Assembly (NCBI GenBank): GCA_037039925.1
Contig: JAXRKP010000545.1
Coordinates: forward strand, 53,152 to 117,151
Direction of reading: 5' to 3'
DNA: 64,000 bases
Source: Doris montereyensis
Lineage: Eukaryota; Mollusca; Gastropoda; Nudibranchia; Dorididae
Of this stretch, positions 60,853 to 64,000 are shown in pieces. The translations under genes were made by a program, and so were the position numbers. The notes under the pieces are model-generated. The model saw nothing but the letters and a program-made list of their open reading frames with translations, was not told where the DNA came from and searched no databases. Numbering within the stretch: the stretch's first letter is position 1; every line of letters begins with the position of its first letter.

Positions 60853-62087
60853 AAAAAAGAAAGAAAAAAGAAAGAAAGAAATTCTTCCATTTCTTTTTTC
60901 CATTTGTTGCTTCAGCATTCCATGTTCCAAAAATCACAGTCCATGTTTGTTTCCTGGATCGTCTTCTAAAATTTATTCCGCATATGGTATCCTTGATTCT
61001 CTGAATCAAAACTTGTGGGTAAGCAAGTGATTAGCCCGCTGTACCCAAGGTAGGTGGTGGGGCTGTCGCTTTGAGACGCCCAACTGGGCCTTAATGTGAT
61101 TTTCTGTCGAGGTTAAGTCCTTTAGCCTCAGCCTGCAAGCCAACAGGTTGTGATTTTTGTAGGGTTAACTCCCTTAGTCTTTGGTCAGCCAAGACCCACC
61201 TGCAAGACAGCAGGAGACTACATAAGGGCGGGGCCACCTAATCCCCATACAGGTGCAAGCACCTGCCCACTGCTCGGCTCATCATACTTTGAGAGTTACA
61301 GTGACATCTTCAAAGAGGATATTAATGGAAAGATGCGCATTACAAAATGTATGATGCTGTGTCATGAATTGCTGTTGTTTCATGTATAGAGGAGAGTGCC
61401 TGCAAAATAATATTAACTACAGAATACTTACAATGATCATTAAAAGGTTGAACTCAATGGAACAAATAAACTTCAGACAAAACAGAATAATAATCAATAC
61501 ATTTTGTTGGGATTTTTTAACTTATAAACTAGTTAGTAATAACGCTCAAAGCATATAAGATAAAGGCTATCCTAGTACAATTTGTAGTCAAAGAGCTGAG
61601 CACATAATTTTGCAAAACTTACCTTGCTAAGTTTTATTTGATCGTCTTTGTAGTGCACCAGCATAAAAATAGCCAAATCGCCACGTTGCCTCCTTGTACT
61701 TTCACACAGCAAAGGATGATCCGCTTCAGCAATATTAGCTTTCATGCCTGCAATGGATATAAATTCAATGAGAACAAAATCCTCTGATTCCTTAAATAAA
61801 TTTTCACTTATCTGTGAGCAAATAGAGCATCATTTCCCCTACCCCTTTGTCCCCCTCCATTTCCAAGAAAACCTGACAGAGTCACTGAGTAACGTTTTCA
61901 GTTATTGATTTATTTATTCATTCATAAAGAACACTAAGGGCTGAATAGATCTGGTTAAACATTTAAAAGTTATACACATCAATGAAAGCAACCAATTTTA
62001 ATATAAGAAAAGTAAACAGGACATTACCAAGTGCGGTAACTGCTGCCTCAAACCCTAGTCTTTCATCTGGGGAATTTGACATGTTAG
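36197..62087 (-). CDS. ZSWIM8: ZSWIM8-like E3 ligase substrate receptor, C-terminal half (12 exons, 5' end outside window)
   Basis: Twelve exons, listed separately, join into about 937 codons ending in TGA at 36197-36199. Recognition rests on blocks shared with vertebrate ZSWIM8: EADHPLLCESTRR, MASIDSSAPETTS, VPNQPSEA, SPNWLSRTYSSHVSWITG, LADRASRGRD, VQCKEQ-like and LEKACLAVE segments, PPYGEDVKWLL, HHINNADYDEF, and a terminal DLWQRI block. Human ZSWIM8 is about 1,840 residues, so roughly half is here; the BC-box, cullin box and SWIM zinc finger should lie past 64000. In the known family, ZSWIM8 (EBAX-1, Dora) is the substrate receptor of a cullin-RING ubiquitin ligase that destroys Argonaute in target-directed microRNA degradation, and in worms it supports protein quality control. 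Splice sites are intact and phases agree across all junctions once seven one-base deletions at homopolymers are allowed. Identity is secure; whether the locus is functional depends on whether those deletions are real. Confidence 0.93.
36540..36800 (+). repeat. dispersed repeat family 2, copy 1
   Basis: GTCAAAATATAGTCATCC, ATATCATTGAAAAGTT, GGTTGCCAAGGAAGCGG, CCATTTTCAAAATCTATCTC. Recurs at 51180-51405 (reverse), 54313-54428 and 59700-59925. Confidence 0.8.
37520..38248 (-). pseudogene. LINE ORF2 fragment: endonuclease end and RT N-terminal region
   Basis: 242 open codons. ISDHDLILLKF is the endonuclease SDH motif; VLWFSRECKEAINRRKKAQR and NCNATHKTMWKAVRKIKGK are the usual linker motifs before RT in I-group LINEs. 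Ends before the RT catalytic core. Confidence 0.85.
38263..38652 (-). pseudogene. LINE ORF2 fragment: endonuclease domain
   Basis: 129 open codons with FLVLQESID-like, LHDSCRYTRLELNTSVYIVV and FTVCSIYLPPSLPSSYE, typical of APE-type LINE endonucleases, then DCNAHYS. A frame break separates it from the next fragment. Confidence 0.82.
39940..40657. repeat. 30-bp minisatellite, about 24 units, many truncated
   Basis: Unit AAAATCCCACATCCTTTACT CGTTACGCTT, with frequent loss of CGTTACGC. In the last ZSWIM8 intron. Confidence 0.95.
40658..41282. other. ZSWIM8 intron sequence, nothing recognised
   Basis: Contains a short duplicated GACCACCAAGATGGTAG at 40660-40700 and a T-rich run near 41085-41107. 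Confidence 0.5.
41283..41460 (-). CDS. ZSWIM8: ZSWIM8 exon K
   Basis: 178 bp with acceptor TTCAG and donor GTAAGT, intact. The peptide has LQQFCASAVNAVVSPFILYD, matching vertebrate HQFCVGAAKGVLSPFVLQE, and ends NSLFQKCLQM, corresponding to HQLVQRCQQAYMQ. Confidence 0.93.
42073..42122. repeat. (CA)n microsatellite
   Basis: 25 CA dinucleotides in the intron between exons K and J. Confidence 0.97.
42216..42997 (-). CDS. ZSWIM8: ZSWIM8 exon J, long Pro/Ser/His-rich exon (three probable frame breaks)
   Basis: 782 bp with acceptor TTTCAG and donor GTACAG. A Ser/Pro/His-rich linker (SSSSDRTSPNAG, PPHVQQQ, PQIGPHYVQPYNYVQQ, HPHTAYMATQYTYPGQ) corresponds to the vertebrate Pro/His-rich region. It ends in the conserved LMAAFRTGMLAMETLSRRVHD and NPPYGEDVKWLL. 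The sensible protein moves between frames at runs near 42845-42848, 42592-42595 and 42561-42563, each as a one-base deletion. Confidence 0.88.
42998..43554. other. ZSWIM8 intron sequence, nothing recognised
   Basis: AT-rich, no element identified. Confidence 0.5.
43555..44460 (-). mobile_element. I/Nimb-like LINE ORF1 fragment with zinc knuckles
   Basis: Minus-strand translation: LFIEVASKDELSELL, then KTEKELVSELDGVTHARRII, and near 43660-43570 CPRCGKGGHSSEPC followed by CPNCRCGHPASSKDC, i.e. two zinc-knuckle-like units (CX2CX4HX4C, then a variant). The order matches ORF1 of I/Nimb-type LINEs, and 44290-44460 is similar to 39480-39620 in the other copy. Segments are rearranged and frame-broken. 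In the intron between exons J and I. Confidence 0.8.
44461..45461. other. ZSWIM8 intron sequence, mostly unassigned
   Basis: 44460-44650 may still be LINE-derived. The rest is not recognised. Confidence 0.45.
45462..45624 (-). CDS. ZSWIM8: ZSWIM8 exon I (probable frame break)
   Basis: 163 bp with acceptor GAAAAG and donor GTATGC. It begins VLFEVARQWFELSEEA, matching vertebrate VLFEVAHQWFWLYEQ. A one-base deletion near the C3 run 45511-45513 would change the tail to ESGSPASHASTDLCSS and make the exit phase fit the next exon. The exact place of the break is inferred. Confidence 0.86.
45625..46342. other. ZSWIM8 intron between exons H and I
   Basis: 718 bp, AT-rich, no element recognised. Confidence 0.6.
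46343..46637 (-). CDS. ZSWIM8: ZSWIM8 exon H (frame broken at G6)
   Basis: 295 bp with acceptor ACCAG and donor GTAATA. It reads QATEIGSAAIRILIDTWEG, then needs one extra base at the six-G run 46566-46571 to continue HLTPPEAACLADRASRGRD, LALSCLPHSHALNPTEVQ and LEKACLAVETAAEGGGV. Vertebrate ZSWIM8 has GHLTPPE at the same place. Confidence 0.92.
46740..46976. repeat. (AAC AAT)n, (AATG)n and (AAT)n microsatellite
   Basis: Compound triplet/hexamer run. It abuts the 3' end of the minus-strand LINE at 46978 and is probably its expanded tail. Confidence 0.94.
46978..47640 (-). mobile_element. CR1/L2-like LINE 3' end
   Basis: Minus strand encodes LRSFKYAGPLVWNPLPLSMR and MFDTSEHL, the typical C-terminal end of CR1/L2-type LINE proteins. 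It then reads to a 3' end with GGGCGCTATAGAAATAAA followed by the ATT-rich tail. Clade assignment is tentative. Confidence 0.75.
48085..48463 (+). mobile_element. CR1/L2-like LINE 3' end, second family
   Basis: Plus strand encodes NWRTSSPYSTPIFWKSLPRH then FRHVDKTDSFKCRLKTFLSNM and a stop, the usual LINE C-terminus. Its 3' UTR ends in AACGCTTTGAGC, GGCGCTATATAAAG and a short ATTATT tail. It runs almost to the donor end of ZSWIM8 exon G (48467). Confidence 0.82.
48467..48750 (-). CDS. ZSWIM8: ZSWIM8 exon G, core conserved block
   Basis: 284 bp with acceptor CTCAG and donor GTAATA, intact frame. It contains RYKGR, VPNQPSEA, HFMFELAKTVLQKAGG, GPHRNLHICAF and SPNWLSRTYSSHVSWITG, all close to vertebrate ZSWIM8. 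This is the strongest single piece of evidence for the gene. Confidence 0.95.
48751..49429. other. ZSWIM8 intron sequence, nothing recognised
   Basis: AT-rich with a short CA/GACA stretch near 48980-49020. Confidence 0.5.
49430..51056 (+). mobile_element. RTE-like LINE, 5' part with repeated 5' monomers
   Basis: 49440-49650 has three roughly 70-bp monomers (CCTGCTGCCTTGCAGGC, GTCTTGG, GACCAAAGGCTAAGGGAGTT). It is followed by the endonuclease region with DILAITETK-like, VKDRARAGVGLL, GHLNARVGNNVETS, SPNGERLIDFCLKNS and SDHHLAIPKM. It continues through KQIKGHRKRTAWWNE and EEVRKAKQEQWEEFGQRL, and stops near 51056 where a family 1 DNA transposon end begins. Frame-broken. Same family as 3800-6112 and 56690-59290. 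Confidence 0.88.
51057..51172. mobile_element. DNA transposon family 1, right-end fragment
   Basis: Begins TTTTGAAACGGGCATTTAGA and ends GGCGGTCACTACTG followed by TA, matching the right end of 24052-24828. Its inner end breaks directly into the RTE-like copy. Confidence 0.82.
51173..51410 (-). repeat. dispersed repeat family 2, copy 2
   Basis: Reverse orientation of the 36540-36800 repeat: GACCATATTTTGAAAGTTAC and GGGTCAAAATTC, plus GAGGAGATAGAT, appear in the mirrored order. Confidence 0.7.
51411..53608. other. ZSWIM8 intron sequence, mostly unassigned
   Basis: Contains a poly(C) run at 51470-51486 and an A/G-rich stretch at 53500-53560. No gene recognised. Confidence 0.45.
53609..53786 (-). 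CDS. ZSWIM8: ZSWIM8 exon F with conserved MASIDSS motif
   Basis: 178 bp with acceptor TGGCAG and donor GTTGGT. It begins GMASIDSSAPETTS and SPTLIRR, nearly identical to vertebrate ZSWIM8, then a Ser/Gly-rich run (SDSGSSGESDSLGSSSSG). A conserved island in otherwise low-complexity sequence. Confidence 0.92.
54256..54282. repeat. poly(G) run
   Basis: About 27 bases, G with one A, in the intron between exons E and F. Confidence 0.95.
54313..54428 (+). repeat. dispersed repeat family 2, copy 3
   Basis: TGTCAAAATATAGTCATCCT, ATATCATTGAAAAGTTTG, GGTTGCCAAGGAAATGGCCG and CCAATTTTCCAAATCTAT. It is then joined to another motif, GGATCTTTAACGTGCACAGA with CACACGGGACCTCC, at 54450-54510. Confidence 0.8.
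54878..54978 (-). CDS. ZSWIM8: ZSWIM8 exon E
   Basis: 101 bp with acceptor TGACAG and donor GTAAAG. It encodes an acidic stretch, SSAVEEEDDLKALEAKI, followed by a basic GMKKKPSQG. The basic tail corresponds in position to the vertebrate KKKHTG that precedes the MASIDSS motif. Confidence 0.82.
55256..55439 (-). CDS. ZSWIM8: ZSWIM8 exon D
   Basis: 184 bp with acceptor ACAAG and donor GTAAGT. It encodes a charged, disordered-looking linker (VRPEDRLRGAENRLDR ... KTSFTIDYN). The phase fits both neighbours. Assignment rests on splice sites and frame, because this linker is poorly conserved. Confidence 0.8.
55440..56386. other. ZSWIM8 intron between exons C and D
   Basis: 947 bp AT-rich intron; no element recognised. 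Confidence 0.55.
56387..56629 (-). CDS. ZSWIM8: ZSWIM8 exon C (frame broken at A4)
   Basis: 243 bp with acceptor TTGCAG and donor GTATAG. It opens in frame with IMDKL, matching vertebrate ILDKLLDRE, then the frame must shift by one missing base near 56613-56616 to continue DKEVNQQYKASSL. The rest, ending SGLFRSS, is a Ser/Asn-rich linker. With the missing base the length fits the phase of the next exon. Confidence 0.85.
58189..58536 (-). pseudogene. RTE-like endonuclease C-terminal fragment
   Basis: 115 open codons with GDLNARVGNNVETSEGVIGK, SIVDYMIVSS and SDHHLVIAKMRLL, i.e. the conserved GDxNAR and SDH motifs. Upstream is 58666-58908, in a shifted frame. Confidence 0.87.
58666..58908 (-). 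pseudogene. RTE-like endonuclease N-terminal fragment
   Basis: 80 open codons with KVDILVIAETKNFEQGIENV; the E in AETK is a catalytic residue of APE-type endonucleases. Followed by RAGVGLLVHKRH. Confidence 0.85.
59403..59538. mobile_element. DNA transposon family 1, left-end fragment in reverse
   Basis: Reverse complement begins CAGTAGTGACCGCCTAAATG C, then GGGAAGCAGAGAAAACAGGC and a G-rich run, matching 24052-24190. Not followed by TA, so the outer end is altered. Confidence 0.82.
59700..59925 (+). repeat. dispersed repeat family 2, copy 4
   Basis: TTTCAAAATATAGTCATCCT, ATATCATTGAAAAGTTTG, GGAAACGGCCGCCATCTTGG, CACTCAAAACCTTTGCAGGT. Closest to copy 1. Confidence 0.82.
60244..60606. repeat. 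73-bp tandem repeat, 5 copies
   Basis: Units start at 60244, 60317, 60390, 60463 and 60537. Each contains CAGATCTATATTTCTTTTCT and GAAGAGATCTTCAACTTCAAC, the latter holding the palindrome GAAGAGATCTTC. Confidence 0.95.
60668..60780 (+). repeat. short dispersed repeat family 1, copy 4
   Basis: GCGGTGATCTCAGGATGAAT, GAAACAGCAAGATGAAAG, GAGAACCTACTAGCGGCACC, CGCCAACCGC. Ends where a LINE 3' end begins. Confidence 0.78.
60785..61275. mobile_element. RTE-like fragments in head-to-head arrangement
   Basis: 60785-60876 is the plus-strand 3' terminus (CACCGAAAGGTAGAATGG, TGATAAAG) with an (AAAG)n tail. 60877-61275 is the minus-strand 5' end of the family: the monomer words (AGTCTTTGGTCAGC, AAGACAGCAGGAGACT) and the endonuclease start. 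The two pieces meet at the AAAG/A-rich run. Confidence 0.8.
61276..61622. other. ZSWIM8 intron sequence, nothing recognised
   Basis: AT-rich, between a LINE fragment and exon B. Confidence 0.5.
61623..61747 (-). CDS. ZSWIM8: ZSWIM8 exon B
   Basis: 125 bp with acceptor TGCAG and donor GTAAGT. The peptide contains EADHPLLCESTRRQRGD and MLVHYKDDQIKLSK, close to the vertebrate EAEHPLLCEGTRREKGD and MITYKDDQAKLKK. It ends in phase 0. Confidence 0.92.
62028..62087 (-). CDS. ZSWIM8: ZSWIM8 exon A (most 5' exon in window)
   Basis: 60 bp. Acceptor CCGCAG lies just right of 62087 and donor GTAATG just left of 62028 (minus sense). Translation NMSNSPDERLGFEAAVTAL matches the vertebrate LGFEAAVSAL segment. 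It enters with two bases of a split codon and leaves with one (G). Confidence 0.88.
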
Positions 62088-62574
62088 CTGCGGAGAGAAA
62101 AAAAATGAAAACAAAAACAAATATTTCCTTGTTTAAAAAGGTACCATTCTTTGGTAATGATTGAAATAATTAGCACTCAAATAGCCTTAATTATTGGATC
62201 AAGAAACAAACATTCATTGGGCATCTCCAATTATATATTTCTGAGATAACATCACTGAAAGCCACTTTAAAATGAACATACTGTATCAAAAATAAGCTTT
62301 CCTTTTGTACCCTTAACATCTGTTCTGTGCACATGCCGGCCTACCAGAGGTGACCTACTTTATCACTATACGTTTGTTTCTTTCTTTCTTTGGAGTAGCC
62401 CTGTCCACCATAGCGGTGATGTCAGGGTTCGTAGCTGACTAATGTTTCAGACAACTGTCCCGGTAGAACAAAGAGCACTTTAAAAAAATCAAAAGCTTCC
62501 ATAAATATTTGTAAAGACTATAAACATAGAGTAGATGTGTTAAAAATTGATAAATATCTAGTACTTTAGATCTG
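62088..62574. other. ZSWIM8 intron sequence, nothing recognised
   Basis: Upstream of exon A. No further ZSWIM8 exon was found between 62088 and the window end. Confidence 0.5.
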
Positions 62575-62584
62575 TCGATATATT

Positions 62585-62767
62585 TCAATTTCTTTCAGAA
62601 ACGCAAAAAATAGTTTCCAAATCATTATTCCGAAAGAATTTGTAAATACTTCTGTGGGAATAATATTTCATTCTTATATCGATCAGATCAGAGCACTCTA
62701 TTAAAACATGTTTAATAGTAAAAAGGCAATCACAGGAGTGACAAAAAGGCTTGTCATCATGGGTCAA
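62585..62767 (-). pseudogene. LINE ORF2 C-terminal zinc-binding tail
   Basis: 60 open codons with CHSCDCLFTIKHVLIECSDL, the C-C-H-C type end of I-group ORF2 proteins. It follows the RNase H fragment in a shifted frame. Confidence 0.83.
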
Positions 62768-63177
62768 CAGGAAACCTTGTGTGAGTCACGAAAGACCAAT
62801 ATGTAGGTGACTGAAGACGCTCTCTTCTGTTCTTTTCTTACTTTTACATTTGGCCTTTCTGTCATTTTTGGGACCACTTCATGAAGCTTGTTATTAACTT
62901 CTTGGTCCCACTCCTGCCAAGTTTTGTTAATATAATTATTTACTAAAAGCTTCAAGTTTGCATACTTAAGTAAAGCACCAGGGCAGACATCTTTGGAGTC
63001 TGCCTCTTTTCTTAATTTATTGGTATTTTCATTTCCATTAATGCCAACATGCCCCTGTGTCCAAACAAACGTAATGCGTTTTCCAACAAGGTCTTTTAAG
63101 GCATGTTTAATTAGTCTTATTACTGGATTTTTAATATCTACAGTTCTCAGACCTTGAAGGGCAGACAGACTATCCAT
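62764..63177 (-). pseudogene. LINE RNase H domain fragment
   Basis: 137 open codons. MDSLSALQGLR carries the RNase H D-S motif and VWTQGHVGINGNE the last catalytic motif. RNase H downstream of RT is a feature of the I group, which argues against RTE for this family. Confidence 0.87.
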
Positions 63178-64000
63178 CTAGATAATAAAATTATGATAAC
63201 TCCTCGACAGCTTTTTAAAATCATTCAAAGCTAAATTAATAGCATGCAATTCAGCATTGAAAATAGAAGTATTATCTTTCAGACGCACATTCTTCAAGGA
63301 TTCCGGATGATCCGGATAATAAATGGCTGCACTTACCCTTTCACTCTATTTTGAGCCATCTGTGTACACTGTTAGGAAATTATCCCTCATCTGTAAAAAT
63401 TCCTGTTGGAAAACGAGCAGGCTCGTTTTTGTCCTTTGAAAATTTGGACAATGTGGTGGGGGAATTCTAAACTTACTATTATTTATTTCCTCGTAATTTA
63501 TGTTTCCCTGTAATATGTGAGGGAGAATTTGAATGCCAAACGGTGGGGTAGTTTTGGATGTCTCAAATATCACAGATAGGGAAGCTTAAAATACGTTTCA
63601 GGTCATGTCATAAGCCTTTTTCAGGTCAAAAAAGATAAGAAGGACTCGTCTTTTTTCGAGCAAAGGCCTCCTGAATAAAGCTTTCCAATCAGATAAGGTA
63701 ATCGTTAGTACTATAATTTTTGCAAAAACCGCATTGGACTTCAGAAAGAAGATTTTTCTCTCCAAGACCCAAAGAAGGCTGCTATTCACTATTCTTTCCA
63801 TGGTTTTGCAAATGCAACAGCTATTGGTCTATAAATAGATGGGTCACTGAGATCTCGGGTAGGTTTTGGAATAGTGACCACAAATATCTTTTTCCAGGAT
63901 AGGGGAATTCGGCTAGTCATCCAGATTTTATCGAATATATTTAAAAGTGTGGAAAGACAAGAGTTGGGAAAATTAGTGAGGAATTGATAGTGAATACAGT

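Larger units (their letters stand above)
62575..64000 (-). mobile_element. I/Nimb-like LINE, 3' half with RNase H (continues past window)
   Basis: Minus strand: RT motif A LLIFFDLKKAYD at about 63600-63650, then RNase H with LTVYTDGSK (63346-63380), MDSLSALQGL and FVWTQGHVGINGNE, and a C-terminal CHSCDCLFTIKHVLIECSDL zinc-binding motif near 62650-62750. Motifs B and C of RT are missing between motif A and RNase H, so an internal deletion is likely. The right edge matches 37366-37440. Lies in a ZSWIM8 intron. Confidence 0.88.

Noticed and set aside
36197..62087. ZSWIM8 as a processed pseudogene
   Set aside because: It keeps introns and all splice signals, so it is not a retrocopy. An unprocessed pseudogene is not fully excluded but is less likely than assembly errors.

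Overview
This is a metazoan nuclear DNA window: AT-rich, intron-containing, full of LINE remnants, TA-flanked DNA transposons, microsatellites and very long minisatellite arrays. Poly(G)/poly(C) runs, RTE-like and I/Nimb-like retrotransposons and a deuterostome/lophotrochozoan-like ZSWIM8 protein suggest a marine invertebrate, probably a lophotrochozoan such as a mollusc. The species is an inference; nothing here proves it.

The only host protein-coding gene I can support is the 3' half of ZSWIM8 (EBAX-1 in nematodes, Dora in flies) on the minus strand. Twelve exons run from 62087 down to a TGA stop at 36197-36199. All exon borders have GT/AG signals. The N-terminal half (BC-box, cullin box, SWIM zinc finger) lies beyond base 64000. 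The frame is continuous across every exon junction only if seven single-base deletions are allowed, each placed at a homopolymer run. This looks more like assembly error than gene decay.

Layout. 1-13.3 kb: gene-free, with a 0.84-kb GA tract, (TAA)n, (TAG)n, a 3.9-kb array of a 50-bp unit, a 41-bp array, and an RTE-like LINE at 3.8-6.1 kb. 13.9-21.2 kb: a 7.3-kb array derived from a 17-bp unit, with zones of distinct variants. 21.2-36 kb: gene-poor sequence with microsatellites, two complete TA-flanked non-autonomous DNA transposons (24052-24828 and 26579-27392), an RTE 3' fragment and a foldback element. 36.2-62.1 kb: ZSWIM8, whose introns hold LINE fragments of at least three kinds, a 30-bp and a 73-bp tandem array and dispersed short repeats. 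62.6-64 kb: the 3' half of an I/Nimb-like LINE with RNase H, antisense end leftwards.

I found no novel multi-gene system. The most interesting material is the ZSWIM8 gene and its frame breaks, the RTE elements with repeated 5' monomers and inverted 3' ends, the large arrays, and the two TA-flanked transposon families.
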